Of a stretch of 64,000 nt of DNA, positions 11,487 through 23,020 are shown one piece after another (position 1 is the stretch's first letter; each line of letters begins with the position of its first letter). Location: the NCBI GenBank assembly GCA_020310875.1, contig CM035433.1, positions 106,042,258-106,106,257 of the forward strand, read 5' to 3'. The stretch comes from Ceratopteris richardii (taxonomy: Eukaryota > Streptophyta > Polypodiopsida > Polypodiales > Pteridaceae). The position numbers and the translations under genes were made by a program. The notes under the pieces were generated by a model. It searched no databases. It was not told the DNA's origin and saw only the letters and a program-made list of their open reading frames with translations.

Positions 11487-12270
11487 TGTTGACCTAAGTA
11501 CCAACTTAGGGACTTGTGGAGAAAGAGACTATACCTCAATCCCTTTCAAGTGCATATAGTGGGGATTCACGCTTTAATTATCAATCCGATGAGTATACAA
11601 ACCTAGCCGAGTGTATGAGGACATGCAATCAAGTGATGATCAATGCAAATGAACTACATAAAGAGTGCAAATAAGGCAAAGACTAATCCAAACAAGCTTC
11701 AACTGTCTGTCATGGTGTCACGATACTTGGTGCAGCAGCCGTCAGTAATTTGGACTTTTCTCTCAGCTCCGAACTCCAAATATAGTAAATAGCATATGCG
11801 TTTCGAAGCTCTCGAGAAGACGCATCCAATGGCAGTAGCTTCATGCAATTCTGACACTCCTACTTCAAGTTATGAGAAAAATACTGAGTCGCGGGAAAAC
11901 CTTCCTACACTTCAGCACTTCCTACACGTCGCACACACCTTAACTACAGCAAACAAACACTTTCATGGATAGACAACACTTCCTAACACCCTTTCCAAGC
12001 AATACACATGCACACAAGCTCACAAAGAAGAAGATACAGAGTGAAGAAGACACAAATTCGAATTTCTGTGCTCTTGATTCTCACAATGGCAAAAAATCTT
12101 TACAAAGAGTCACAAATTGACTTATATACTTGTGCCCTAAAAATGGTCCTTTCACACAAAAGACCGGCACTTTATTCACTAAAAGACTAATTTCCTATTA
12201 TTTTACATGGGTAAGGTTCTAATCTTCTGAGGGGATGCATCTAGAAAACTCCTCTAGTGCATTTACAACA
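11487..12270 (-). repeat. 5' LTR of G1
   Basis: On the plus strand the block begins TGTTGACC and ends TTACAACA, so it has the TGTTG/CAACA ends of an LTR. Its inner end is next to the primer binding site and its outer end is followed by a different element. Length is 784 bp. No second copy lies in the window, so the boundaries rest on the terminal motifs and primer site alone. Confidence 0.75.
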
Positions 12271-12329
12271 GAAAATATATACAAGAATGGTTATGATACA
12301 AAAATATGATATCCAAATCGGAAAAATTT

Positions 12330-13525
12330 TGGGGCCCGTCTTTTTCTCTGCCTTGTGCTCTCTTTGCTCTGCAACAAAGTATGAGATAGAAGATAGGAGT
12401 GTCATGATAAGAATGCCTAAACATGATGCACAAGCAGGAGAGGCCTACGATAACAAGGAAAACACCAAGAAAATTGTTGTAACCATAGAAGAGGGAGAAG
12501 AAAAATGCACGTATATAGGACACGACCTAGGTGAAGATGAGGTGCAAGAGTTGATAGCCCTGCGAAGAATACAGATATGTATTCGCATGGAGTTACAAGG
12601 ACCTGAAAGGATTAGACCCTAATATATGCTCACATATGATTCCCATGACCTCAGATGCAAAACCCGCGAAGCAGAAGCCATACACCTATAATGATAACTA
12701 TGCTGCCAAGATCAAAGAAGAGATAGATCAGTTGCTTGAAGTTGGATTTATCTACAAAACTGAGCATACTGAATGGGTATCCCCCATTGTAGTGGTGCCC
12801 AAGAAGAATGGCAAACTACGTGTATGCATTAACTTGAAGAAGGTTAATATAACCACTATCAGAGATAGCTATCTGCTTCCTATCACTGAGCATCTTTTAG
12901 AAAGAGTACCAGGCAAGGAAGTATACAGCTTCCTTGATGGATTCTCTGGCTACAATCAAGTGGCCATAGCCCTGGAAGATCAGCATAAGACAGCATTTGC
13001 CACAGAGTGGGGCATATTTGCCTTTTGAGTGATCCCATTTGGGCTTACCAATGCATCAGCTACCTTTCAGAGGCTGATGTGCCATGTGTTTAGAGAGTTC
13101 TTGAGGAAAAACTTGGAAGTCTATGTTGATGATCTTTGTGCTCATTCCAACATTATAAAAACACATATACCGGAACTCAGACAAATATTTGACAAATGTA
13201 GAGAATATCAGGTCTGCTTGAACCCAGAAAAGTGTGTGTTCATGGTTAGGCAAGGCAAGATTCTAGGACACATAGTGTCAAAGAATGGCATATCCATGGA
13301 TGAGGAGAAAGTTAGAGCTATTGCAGAGCTAGCTAGGCCTAAGAATGTCAAGGAAGTACAAGCCTTTATGGGGCATTGTGGCTATTATCGTCGATTCATT
13401 CATATGTAAGCAATCATTGCAAAGCCTCTCTACTCCCTCTTGACTAACTTTGAGTGGACTGAAGAATGTGAGAACTCATTTAACGAGCATTGTGGCTATT
13501 ATCACCAATTCATTCATATGTACAC
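12330..13525 (+). pseudogene. gypsy fragment G2, RT of the G1 family
   Basis: The plus-strand reading has the same blocks as the G1 reverse transcriptase: TEWVSPIVVVPKKNGKLRV, SFLDGFSGYNQV, IPFGLTNASATFQRLM, EVYVDDLCAHS and FMGHCGYYRRFIH. It starts in the acidic region before RT and ends just after it. A frameshift and stop lie near 12570-12630, a TGA at 13026-13028 replaces the Arg before the PFGL block, and another stop follows near 13407. It is oriented opposite to G1 and has no LTR. Confidence 0.88.
13374..13521 (+). repeat. short duplication at the end of G2
   Basis: The segment around GCATTGTGGCTATTATC (13374-13408) recurs at 13487-13521 after 113 bp with a few differences. It probably arose during truncation of G2 or insertion of the neighbouring copia copy R. 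Confidence 0.6.
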
Positions 13526-13566
13526 AATCTACTTATTATCCAATTTCTTGTGCTCTTGTTCAGGCA

Positions 13567-15292
13567 CTAATGCATATGCCAGACAACCAAAAACATGCAG
13601 GTGAGCAACAGATGGCTTACGACCATGCCAAGCCTCATATGGAGTGATAGACTACAATGCTTTAGTGGGACATCTGTTAAGTACATATGTTGCAAACATA
13701 ATGGCCTCAAGCCACAAACTATGTGGTAAAGCGTAACTCTTGACCATACACCTCGCCATCTCCATGAGTGACTTGTTCTTCGTTCAGCAACTCCATTCAT
13801 TTGAGGTGTATATGGCACTATACACTGATGTTTTATCCCACATTTAGCCACAAATGCATTAAAGTCAGAAGACATATATTCCCCCCCTCAATCAGAATGG
13901 AGGGTTCCCATTTTATATGCTGACAGATTTTCAGCCAAAACCAGAAACTATTTGAAGCACATAAACACTTCCGAATTTGCTTTCAATGGATATACCCATG
14001 CATGCTTGGAAAATCATCAATGAAAGTCAAGAAGCAAAGATAGTTTCCAAAAGAAGGTGTTTGCATAGGACCACAAACATCACTATGTACAAGCTCCAAG
14101 TTCTGAGTAGCTCGAATTGAACCATCTTTTGGGAAGGATGAATGCTGCATTTTGCCCAAGATACAGCCTTCACAAACATGTCTAGTGGGTGCCTCATGTT
14201 TAGGCAAAGAGGACACCATTTCATATTTCTACATGCATAGAAAACTAGCAAAATTTAGATGAACAAAGTGTGCATGCCAAAGCTTTGCATCTAACATAAC
14301 ATGAGAATCATGTACTGCACATGTTGAGTCATTCACAAATTTTTCATAGTCTATGAGCTTATGCAACCCACGACATAAAATGCCAGAAGCAATAATTACA
14401 TCGACATTTGATAGATCATGAATTGTACATCTGTCGTCAACAAATTTCACAACCAAGCCAATATTGGCTAAAGCTAAAACTGAAAACAAATTTTTATTGA
14501 TCCTTGGCACAAATAGAGCATCTAACAATGTGAAAGGACTACCATCAGCAATAGTTAGAATGATCGTACAAACTCCCATGATAGAATAAAAGGAGTTGTT
14601 GGCACATGTGACAATATTCCCTGTAGGGGCGGGCTTGATTGGAATGAAGAAACTACGCTCTGAGGTAATATATTTGGTTGCCCCACTATCAAAGTACCAA
14701 ACATCTGAGTCTACTACAGACATACACTGTTCAGGAAAGGATGGGTCAAAACTACAAATTGTAGTAAACGCCCATTCTTCATTTTGCACTAGATTAGTAG
14801 ACTCTGTTTTCGGTGTAGAGGCCTCTACAACAACCATTCCAGTCTCTTTTTTCTTTGCCTCTTTTGCAGCCAGTTTCTTTGCCCCTACAGTATCTGCAAA
14901 ACAATTTTTGCTTTTGTGTTTTCTTCTCTTCTGTGTCTTCCTTCTTTGATTGTCCAGAATTAGTAGATTTTTGTTTACTAGTAGAAGAGCTCCATTTACC
15001 TTTGCCCTTTTGATAAGCCAAGAAATTTTGATTCACAACACACATAATGGACTTGTTCTACCTAGATTGATCTTCCTGCAAGAGAACAGAGACTAACTCC
15101 TCAAATGTTAAGGCATTTAATATGCCTTTCATCATCAAATGAAGAGTAGAAGCAAAACTCTGGTATGAATCAGGAAGATCATTCAAAATAGTCTACACAA
15201 GTGAACTGTTAGGCAAGACTTCATCAGCAAAAATTAATTGTTCCTTAAAATCTTTGGTCTTTGTTAGAAAATTGTCCAAAGAATCACCTTCA
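13567..15292 (-). pseudogene. copia R gag end, protease and integrase start
   Basis: Segments 15045-14794, 14837-14229, 14219-13983 and 13875-13567 together give the Lys/Ser-rich Gag tail, the protease (WYFDSGATKYIT), the GAG-pre-integrase region (LWHAHFVHLNFAS, then CEGCILGKMQ) and the integrase start (HSDVCGPMQTPSFG and FIDDF). The late integrase block YTPQMNGVAERR is also present. Several frameshifts and stops separate the segments, so it is a dead copy. The first His finger residue is changed compared with the Q copy (HFV in place of HFG). Confidence 0.82.
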
Positions 15293-15293
15293 T

Positions 15294-15728
15294 TCATATG
15301 CTCACTCTCCAATTGTTTTCAAAGGTAAGCAACAAGAGCCTCATTCCTAGCATGGTAAGTGTATCCCAAGCATCCTTAGCTATTGTGCAAGAGCAAATGT
15401 GAGGAATAATGGCACATTTGATAGACAAGGCTATCAATTCATGTGCCTGAGCATCTCTGCCATCCCAATAAATTTTCTCTCTAGTAGGTGCAGCACAAAC
15501 AAGAACACAAAGAATATCATCATGTTCAACATCGTCTACATCAGCTTCAGTACCCATATTTACAGGTGTAATAGGACGTTTTTCAACACCCTGCACAATA
15601 TTCCATAGTCCTTTTGCAACCAATACATGATGCATCATATAAGCCCACAATGGGTAATTTGTACCATCCAACTTATCCTCAACAACCAACATACAAAATA
15701 CATCATTGCTTTGATCCATGCACACCAA
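15294..15728 (-). pseudogene. copia R gag, N-terminal part
   Basis: The reading begins MVCMDQSNDVFCMLVVEDKL and has the copia Gag block LDGTNYPLWAYMM followed by LVAKGLWNIVQGVE. Further on is the second Gag block, SIKCAIIPH then DAWDTL, where the frame is lost. This is the same gag family as 23606 (P1) and 33911 (Q). Downstream, the rest of gag is readable in other frames on the minus strand. Confidence 0.85.
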
Positions 15729-15790
15729 ATTTCATGTGATTCTAAGACTACAATTAGAGGGGTGTTGATGATGCCCTAGATGAAACAAAG

Positions 15791-15994
15791 CCTTCTCTAA
15801 TACCAATTGTTGGAGTTCGAGGTCTGTGGAAGCACGCAAACAACACAAGGAAGAAGAAGAAGCTTGGAGCACAACACACAATATTGAATGTATTACCACT
15901 AGAATGTACAAAGATATGTAACATGTAAGGTCAGTAGGCGTATATACAAGCCGGGGGAAAAACCTCCTAAAGAGGGAAAAAGATGCCCCAGTGG
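15791..15994 (-). repeat. partial 5' LTR and primer site of copia R
   Basis: The minus strand carries the copia B LTR 3' end (AACTCCAACA, ending at 15808) followed by the primer site TTGGTATTAGAGAAGG (15791-15806). Homology to the full LTRs at 23021 and 33326 stops at about 15994, leaving 187 of about 230 bp. Confidence 0.85.
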
Positions 15995-15997
15995 AAC

Positions 15998-17009
15998 ATT
16001 GGTTGAACAATCTTAAGCGCCAATGGAAGTTGATTGTCAAAGCGGTATATCTTTGTACCAAGGGGGTAGGTCCCCCAAAATAATGGAGTGTCAACATGTT
16101 GCCTTCTTTTTCTATGAGAGCTCAACCTTACTACTTTGTGTTTGTCTCTCATACCCTTCACCCCAATGGATCTAATAGGCATAGTACATACAGTAAATAT
16201 GAACTCTGTATTTGCTCAATGATCTAACAAAGTAATGAAATTGCAATTTTGTGATAAATAAAACCATCTTTTTGCCAAAGCCCTCGTGAGAATTTTCTCA
16301 ACACACATATAGATCCTTTAACTTCCTCACAAAAGCTCAAAGAATCTCTTTCAATTACCTCCCTACCTCTTCCAAGAATCCACATGAAGAGTTACAAATG
16401 GAATTAAGGTGACTTCACAGTGGGTGGCACTCTTTAGTTGAGTCATACTCAGTCCTCCTTTGCTGACACATATTGAGTGTCATCCTCTTGAATTCAGATT
16501 TTGTCTCTGATATCCACCCATAGTAAATATGATGTTTGTATTCGTTCAATTATTCAACAAAGTAATAGGATTGCAATTTTTTTGATAAATAAAACCATCT
16601 TTTTGTGGAAGCTCCCATGAGAATTTTGTAATGACACATAGAGATCCTTCATTTTCCTCACAAAAACTCAAAGAATCTCTTTTAGTCACCTCCCTACCAC
16701 TTCCAAGCATCCACATGAAGAGTTACAAACGGAATTGGGGTGAGTTCATAGTGGGCGGCACTATTTTCCTGAGTCATATTGAGTGCTTCTTTGTTAAGTC
16801 ATATTGAGTGATCCTTTGCTGAGATATATTGAGTGTCATCCTCTTCAATTCACACATAGCAGGGGAGTTTGGTAAAACTATATGGATGTCTATAAAATCA
16901 TTGGTTGAGCACTCTTAAGCACCAATCGAAGTTGATTGTCAAAGTGGTATATCTTTGTAACGAGGGGGGAGATCCTCCAAAATAATGGAGTGTGAACATG
17001 TTGCCTTTT
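15998..17009 (+). repeat. 111-bp direct repeats flanking a 330-bp tandem pair
   Basis: The block beginning CATTGGTTGAACAATCTTAAG at 15998-16108 recurs at 16899-17009 with scattered substitutions. Between them a 330-bp unit occurs twice in tandem (16192-16521 and 16522-16851), each copy starting AGTAAATATGA and ending near CCTCTTGAATTCA. No reading frame is preserved. The arrangement could be a short non-autonomous element or local duplication; I cannot tell. Confidence 0.75.
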
Positions 17010-17053
17010 TTAAACAAATGAAATACTAACATTTGAATGGAGAAGTTGTGAAA

Positions 17054-17924
17054 GAGAACCATACCTCTGCTTATCAAATCTCACCTAATAGTTGCTCTCT
17101 AAATACCTCTCTTGATCACATCATGTGATCATTCTAGTGATCATGTCCTATGATCCTTCTTGTCCTATGATCACTAGGATGTGTAACCTCTCCTATAGTC
17201 TTTAGGTGAGACTCAATCTAACCACAATGTCTATATAATCTCCCCATTGTCTTTGATAGAAGAGTGCCACTCTATTTAGACAATCTAAAGAGTATACAAC
17301 TCTCTTTATCTCATATGAGGAAATGAGCTACAGCAATGGAATCTATTCCACTTTTCCTTTTTCGGAACATGCACTTTTCCTTTTTCGGAACATGCACTTT
17401 TCCTTTTGCTTAAAAGAGACATGTTGAATTCCTTTGTTGCTACTCTCTACAAATGAGAATACTTTGGCTCTCAATCTTTTTTCCTTCCTAATAAATAGAA
17501 AATGAAACTCCATATGAATGTAACTTCATGGAGCAGTAAAGAAGGAGAATCCACCATTGTACAGACCATGTACCGAGTATTGTGTGTAGCATCCGGAGCT
17601 CAATTTCCTACTGTGAGGGTAACTTGCATATTCTACAGACCATGTACCGAGTATTGTGTGTAGCATCCGGAGCTCAATTTCCTACTGTGAGGGTAACTTC
17701 ATGGAGCAGTAAAGAAGGAGAATCCACCATTGTGCATTGCAACACTTCAAGTTCCAACCTGAGGTATGAGATTCATATATCTAATTTATTGAGTGTGTAT
17801 CTTCTCATTAGACAAGAAGGATCATAGGAAATGATCACTAGAAGGATCACATGATGTGATCAATAGAGAGGTATTTACAAAGCAACTCTTAGGTGAGATT
17901 TGAGAAGCAAAGCTATGGTTCTCC
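17054..17924. mobile_element. foldback-like element with ~110-bp inverted ends
   Basis: The left arm 17054-17164 and the right arm 17812-17924 are inverted repeats beginning GAGAACCAT and ending GATCCTTCTTGTC, with few mismatches. Each arm contains the palindrome GATCACATCATGTGATC. There is no transposase frame, and no clear target duplication is visible at the outer ends. The interior (17190-17500) resembles the interior of the LTR element at 39534-45130, including the phrase TTTGATAGAAGAGTGCCACT. At 17521-17737 a ~75-bp segment is duplicated in tandem. Confidence 0.7.
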
Positions 17925-18171
17925 TTAGGGATTCTTAGACTCTTTTTTCATTTTCTTAGGTGTTACAAATCCAGTCGAACTTACAGTTTGTATTTGACTA
18001 GGCCACTATATGTTTTATTAAAGAAACTATACAAAAGTGCTTGACGACCATTTGGCCTTTCACATGGACACTAATGCTAAAAATCTCCCACTAAAGGCCA
18101 TTGTGGCCAAAGTGACTATGGGAGAAAAATGAGGAATGATAAAGAATACTTGAGTGCAAGTATAAAACTTA
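17925..18171. other. no gene seen
   Basis: Short AT-rich spacer between the foldback element and copia D. I see no coding frame, RNA gene or terminal motif in it. Confidence 0.5.
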
Positions 18172-18249
18172 TACCTCCCACTTGATGGGCATGTTACATA
18201 GTATACAAGCAACTTTGTAAAATCATGAATCAAGTAACCCCCATCAAGG

Positions 18250-18915
18250 GACAATAGTGTTGAAATCTATCCTATGCTAGAGCTTTAGTCAAAGCATTTG
18301 CAACATTATCTCAAGTAACATGAACCTTCTCAAGAATAATGTGCTTAGTGGATAAGCAATCTCTAATGAAGTGATATCTCACCTTAATGTGCTTGGTATT
18401 TGCATGATAGACCAGGTTCTTAGCCAAAGCAATGACACTTTGACTATCACTGAGGAAAACCACAATGATTCCTTACATGCCTCACTTGTTGCAACATGCT
18501 TCTGTGGTGGATATAATTGTACATTCTTATAGATAAAAAATGTACCCTAATGTAGACTTTAGATTGTATACACAACCAACATAATCAAAATCTATGTAAC
18601 AAATAGCAGATGTCTTTCCTCTATTGAAGAATAGACACTTGTCCTTAGTGAGACTCAAATATCTTAAAATCATCTTGATCGCTTCCCAATGCTTCTTGCC
18701 ATGATTAAAATATATCTCCTCACAACTCCCATTGCAAATGCAATGTATGGTCTCATAGCTACCATAACATACATGAGAGTATCAGCAACATACTGATAAG
18801 AAATTTTCATCATGAATTTATTTTCCTCATATGATTTAGGGGAATCATCACTGCTCAATTTCACATATGTGGGTATAGGTGTACTCAATACATTGCTTGT
18901 CACCTCTAATCCCAT
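18250..18915 (-). pseudogene. copia D RT end and RNase H remnant
   Basis: The segment 18915-18670 reads as the end of a copia RT (KLSSDDSPKSYEEN, then ADTLMYVMVAMRPYIAFAMG, which corresponds to the usual SLMYAMVCTRPDIA block). Further along, decayed RNase H wording such as the STKHI block is recognisable in broken frames to about 18250. The join to gag is at about 18850-18920. Confidence 0.7.
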
Positions 18916-19264
18916 TGAGAATTTGCCTCATGACGGGTTCTTCTTCAATCAACTCTCCAATGGATGCCAATTGATCAGCAACCTCCTTGACCTTTGTAAC
19001 AAACTTAGTGATGATTTGTTTTGGACTCTTCTTCATTTGGTTGAACTCTTTACAAAGATCATTCTTTTTTGCTTTTCTACTAGCAAAAAAGAAAGTCTCT
19101 AGGGCATCCCAAGTCTCTTGAGATGTCTTTGCATCCTCTAATGTGTGGTAATAGAAAATCAGAGATAGATTTGAGTATATATGACCTTGCTTGAGCATAC
19201 CTTGCCCACCAAAGTGTAAGCCTATGTATTTCCCCTTGAGTAGGTCCTCCTTTGGATCTCCCAT
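18848..19264 (-). pseudogene. copia D gag segment
   Basis: A 138-codon reading with the copia Gag helical blocks: TSQETWDALETFF, then DLCKEFNQMKKSPKQ, then KVKEVADQLASIGELIEEE, and QILNGIR near the end. These match the second half of the UBN2-type Gag domain. It overlaps the RT remnant at its end, in a different frame, marking a deletion join. Confidence 0.78.
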
Positions 19265-19273
19265 GTTGAAGTT

Positions 19274-19285
19274 GCTCTGATACCA
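19274..19285 (-). other. copia D primer binding site
   Basis: The minus strand reads TGGTATCAGAGC, the exact initiator-Met tRNA primer site of plant copia elements. It lies about 9 bases inside the end of the LTR. Confidence 0.88.
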
Positions 19286-19293
19286 CTGAAAAA

Positions 19294-20371
19294 AGTTGGA
19301 GAAACTTGGAGATGCTTAGAAAGTTGAGTTGTCAAGTGGTGAAGTTGGTCCAGCAAACTAGCATAGGACCAGCCCCAAAACTTTGGATATGTAAAATAGA
19401 CCTTGCAGGCTTGTGGTTAGTGCAATAAAACCCAATATGTACTTTGTAACATCAACAAGAACAAGTTGATGCAAATCAAATAACTTGCACCTTGACTAGC
19501 ACACAAAAACATTTTAAAAATGGATTGAAGTTATGACTTCAACTATTGAGAGCAGCGAGTACAGTAACAATTGGAAAAATTACTCTTAAGGGAGTGTCAT
19601 ATATAGGGTTGGCTTTCTATAATCTATAAAAGCCCTAATTTATAGGAACCAAGCAAGGAGCAATCACCTTAACACCACTCGTGTCATCCCGATTTTTTAG
19701 GGAGTTGCAGAGAATGACCTTGAGACTAAAAAACTTGGATTTCTCTAGAAGTAATGAACCAAATGATATGAAAATTTGTATGCATAAACTAGACAGTAAT
19801 ATCTTCTCAATGAGTGATTAAACACTAGATTTTGGAGCTCCATAGAGAGAGCAGCAATCTCTGCAAGTTGACTGAATCAGAGGAAGAAGGAGCAGTAAAC
19901 AGAAATGGCACCAAGCAATGAACAAAGAGTATATGCATTGCTTCAAATCATCAATCTCCTTAATGTACAAATGTTGTGGAGTCTTTACATAGACTCTTGA
20001 GGATATGGCCAATGCCTTTTCTCCATGAATTCAAATTCGAAATTTGGCAAGTTTGTTAGTTTAGATTGATTGCCATCATTTTTTACAATCTAGGAAAAGA
20101 GAAGGTTGAAATCACATCTACCTTTTGATTGATTGATTGAGAATCAATCCCAACCACTTCTAAATTGTGGCTTTTAGGCCTTTTACTCTTCCCTTTTACA
20201 AAGGTAAATACTTTTTAAGTTACATAAGAGGGTGATCCTATGATCAAACTCTTATTACAATAAATGAATGGAGATAAAACTCTACAAGAAGTATATGTGG
20301 CATCATTACAATGATGAATTTGATGAACATCATGTCCACCTCAAGCAAAATGAAAGCTTCATGTTCCAACA
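19294..20371 (-). repeat. 5' LTR of copia D
   Basis: On the minus strand it begins TGTTGGAACATGAAGC at 20371 and ends TCCAACT at about 19294, just before the primer site. Length is about 1.08 kb. No second copy in the window confirms the outer end. Confidence 0.7.
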
Positions 20372-21010
20372 GAGACTACATGATATGTATGTGAGTCCAT
20401 GGACTCATGTGAAACATAGATCACATTGACAGATTTGATGTTGGCATTGTGGTCGTGAGGGCCATACTCAATAAAGTTGCTTCAGGCATATGCGATGAAG
20501 ATGTCAGAGATATGCACATGATGCAGGTCAACTAGTGATTTCAAGAGAGACTATGGGGATTGATTATTCTAATGATGATTATGTCATTTTCTCCTATGAT
20601 ACATCTCGTGATTTCTCTTGTTCATTGGATAGCACACATATAGCTTGATTGCTTGATGCATTTGCTAGTTTTCATGTTACTCCACATCTTGAGTGGTTTT
20701 GTCAATTCTCAAGTGAGAGTCACAGACGTGTGCACATGCTTGATGGTTCAACATGTAAGATAGAGGATGCAGGAGATGTATGCCTTATGCTACCTAGTGG
20801 ATCATCACTTACACTCAAACATGTGTGTTATGTGCCTTCATTCCCTATGAGCTTGATTTCATATAGGCAATTACAAGAGAGCAGATGTTATGCATTCTTT
20901 GGTGAGCATCATTTTCAGTTGTAGTTGGGATAGCTCATGCTTGTCAGATGTGCAAGGATTGGGCACATGTATCCACTACAGGTACTCCATGTGAGAGACA
21001 ATCTCATCTC
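20372..21010 (+). pseudogene. degenerate copia protease region (E)
   Basis: The clearest part is 20649-20924, which reads LDAFASFHVTPHLEWF and later LKHVCYVPSFPMSLIS. This matches the copia protease and GAG-pre-integrase region, where the family has DSGAS; here the catalytic DSG is replaced by DAF. The flanking sequence is too decayed to follow. Copia D's LTR abuts it on the left. Confidence 0.65.
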
Positions 21011-22195
21011 AGTGGGAGTTCAACCTTATGTGTGGTGTGAGACTCTTCATGTCTCATTTTGTCTACCTATAGATAGGTCTATTGACATTCATGATGCACA
21101 GGGATGACATGATTCAAATACTTAGATGGATGCAAAGAGCATGCTTTGGATGCTTTTCGAGAGCATGGTTTGGTTGATCGTGTGGATGCTCATGTGGAGC
21201 ACACTTTCGATGATCACTTGGATGCTTTAGAGCATGACATGGACGGTCATGTAGAGCATTATGATAATACTTAGTTAGAGTTTGATCATTAATTTGATCT
21301 TGGTGTTGATGTTATGCAGTTAGCTCATGTGGAGCATGATAAGACACTTGGTGTGGGTAGCGTGGGATAGCTCTTATGATACACAGTGTGTAGTAGAGCA
21401 TACTATCTCTCAAGGTGCATAGCTAGATACATTCTTGGTTGATAGGATGGATGGTTTGGATATTGAGGAGTCAGTGGTCACGCACTCATCCTTGGATTTT
21501 CTCATGCCAGATGTTGACATAGATTTATCAGAACATATTGATCTTGATGATGGTGCTTCAGATACCTTAGATACAGACTTGGCCGACATGGTTAGGTTGG
21601 CCAAGATAGCACATATTTTGTCAGCATTCGACAGTTTACTGTACGAGTTATTATGCTTGAGACTAGACATTGTAGTTGCTATTGGAGCGTTTGCACTTGG
21701 AGTTGTGAGTTGTTCGACAATTGACATGGGCATAGAGCGTGTGGGAGCTTTGCAAAAACTTCATCAATTCTTGCATCTGTCAGATGTGAGCTCGACTCTT
21801 GTCGATATGAGTCTATAGCAATTTGAGGTGCATGGATACACCTTATTTGAGGCAGCTGGTGTAGGTTGACTTGTATGGGTTGAGATCCAGACTCTTCTTG
21901 TACATTATTGTATACTCATACGTCATTCTTTGTAAGTGTTGCCACTGAACATCACTTCTTTTTAGGTACATTTTGAATATTTTAAAAAATCAGCACATAA
22001 CATGTTTGTTGTTGATATAACAACTACAAAATCTACAAAATTTGATTTCACCCCTCTTAGAGTGTATACTTCTTCAAATCCATATTTAGAAATTGCAAAC
22101 AATATGAGTATCTACACCTCCTTGTTGAATATAGAATTGAGATTGATTTGCATATTCCATGAATATTTTACTCTTCTACGTGCAACCAAATAAAG
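21011..22195 (+). other. unassigned, one 127-codon frame
   Basis: An open frame at 21435-21818 encodes an Asp-rich then hydrophobic peptide (start MVDRMDGLDIEESVV) with no domain I recognise. The stretch 21120-21290 repeats phrases such as GAGCATG and GATGCTTT imperfectly. It may be the spacer region of the copia remnant to its left. I would not call a gene. Confidence 0.4.
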
Positions 22196-22199
22196 GATC

Positions 22200-22748
22200 T
22201 GCAATAAATGCAAGCTATCCATAACTCTACAATCTCCAAAGCTAAAGACAATCTCCTCCAAATAGATAAGCTCCAAGCTACTACATGGTAGCTGATGAAG
22301 AAAACACAAATCCACCTCTCCAACTTGAAGGGACCTCCTTTTCCTTTGCAAGCTCTCCAAAATCACTCCAAAAGTGATGAAAAGAGTTCCCAAAGCTATT
22401 TCTTCATATAGACTATCTAATTCATGCTTTTTCAAATTAAAAAACACAAAAATGGGGTTATCTAATTTTCAAAAACCCAAATTTTGAAAATTACAAAAAT
22501 CCTAATTTTGGGGTTCTTTAATTATTATTTAAAATTTTTGGTTTGATTTCATATTTTTTTATATTGTTTGGGTTGATAATATACGGTATATTGATTTTTC
22601 TTTTAAAATCAATATACTATATATGGTATATTGATTTTGGTATATGGTATATTGATTTTGCTTTTCACGCATTAAAAGTATTTTTCACACTTATTTTTGA
22701 AATTAGAATTTGACTTTTTCCTCCATCTGCTACCAAATATCCAAATGT
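22200..22748 (-). repeat. left arm of a large inverted repeat
   Basis: The reverse complement of this block matches 36471-36930 over most of its length. Shared phrases include TAGTCTATATGAAGA, TTGGAGAGGTGGA and CTTGGAGCTTATCTATTTGG, and TTTTAATGCGTGAAAA at the inner side. The two arms would have been about 270 bp apart before the copia complex inserted. Repeated AT-rich motifs (TATGGTATATTGATTTT) lie in the left arm near 22580-22660. Confidence 0.75.
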
Positions 22749-23020
22749 TATTGGCAACTCTTGATGAGTACTTTTAGAATATCAAAAATAAAAAGTCAAG
22801 TTTTGCCCATTTTTTTTACCATTTTTGTTTACCAAAGTTGACCATGTGTTGACTTTTCCAAAACTGAAAGTTTTTTAAATGTCCAACTCTTCCCTTGTAA
22901 AAGGTTTCTATTCTAACAAACTTGTAGTGCAAGTGCGTAGGAAAGGTAAAAATTTATTGCCCTTCGCATGGATTCACGTACTTATCAAGAGCTATCTAAT
23001 GGTATACAACATTTGGGTAT
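22749..23020. other. spacer between inverted arms and copia P1
   Basis: AT-rich sequence without a coding frame. Its last five bases, GGTAT at 23016-23020, are the left target-site duplication of P1. Confidence 0.6.

Larger units (their letters stand above)
3439..12270 (-). mobile_element. Ty3/gypsy retrotransposon G1, 3' end cut by copia A
   Basis: Read on the minus strand it has a 784-bp 5' LTR, a tRNA-Asp-type primer binding site, a leader of about 1.15 kb, then gag, protease, reverse transcriptase, RNase H and the start of integrase. The protease-RT-RNaseH-integrase order marks Ty3/gypsy. The primer site resembles that of Athila-type elements, but I do not assign a clade. The coding part stays in one frame for 6.9 kb. 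The rest of integrase and the 3' LTR lie left of the window beyond the inserted copia A. Confidence 0.9.
13550..15994 (-). mobile_element. copia B copy R, truncated at both ends
   Basis: Read on the minus strand it has the 3' part of a 5' LTR, a Met-type primer site, gag, protease and the first part of integrase, then stops near 13550. The sequence matches the P1 and Q copies described below. It has no RT, RNase H or 3' LTR. Both ends are abrupt joins, to gypsy G2 on the left and a non-LTR repeat on the right. Confidence 0.85.
18172..20371 (-). mobile_element. copia D, internally deleted
   Basis: On the minus strand it has a 5' LTR (20371-19294), a Met-type primer site (19285-19274), a gag segment, then a direct jump into the end of RT and a decayed RNase H. 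A purine tract AAGTGGGAGG lies near 18173-18182. Protease, integrase and most of RT are gone. No matching 3' LTR is visible beyond the purine tract. Confidence 0.75.
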
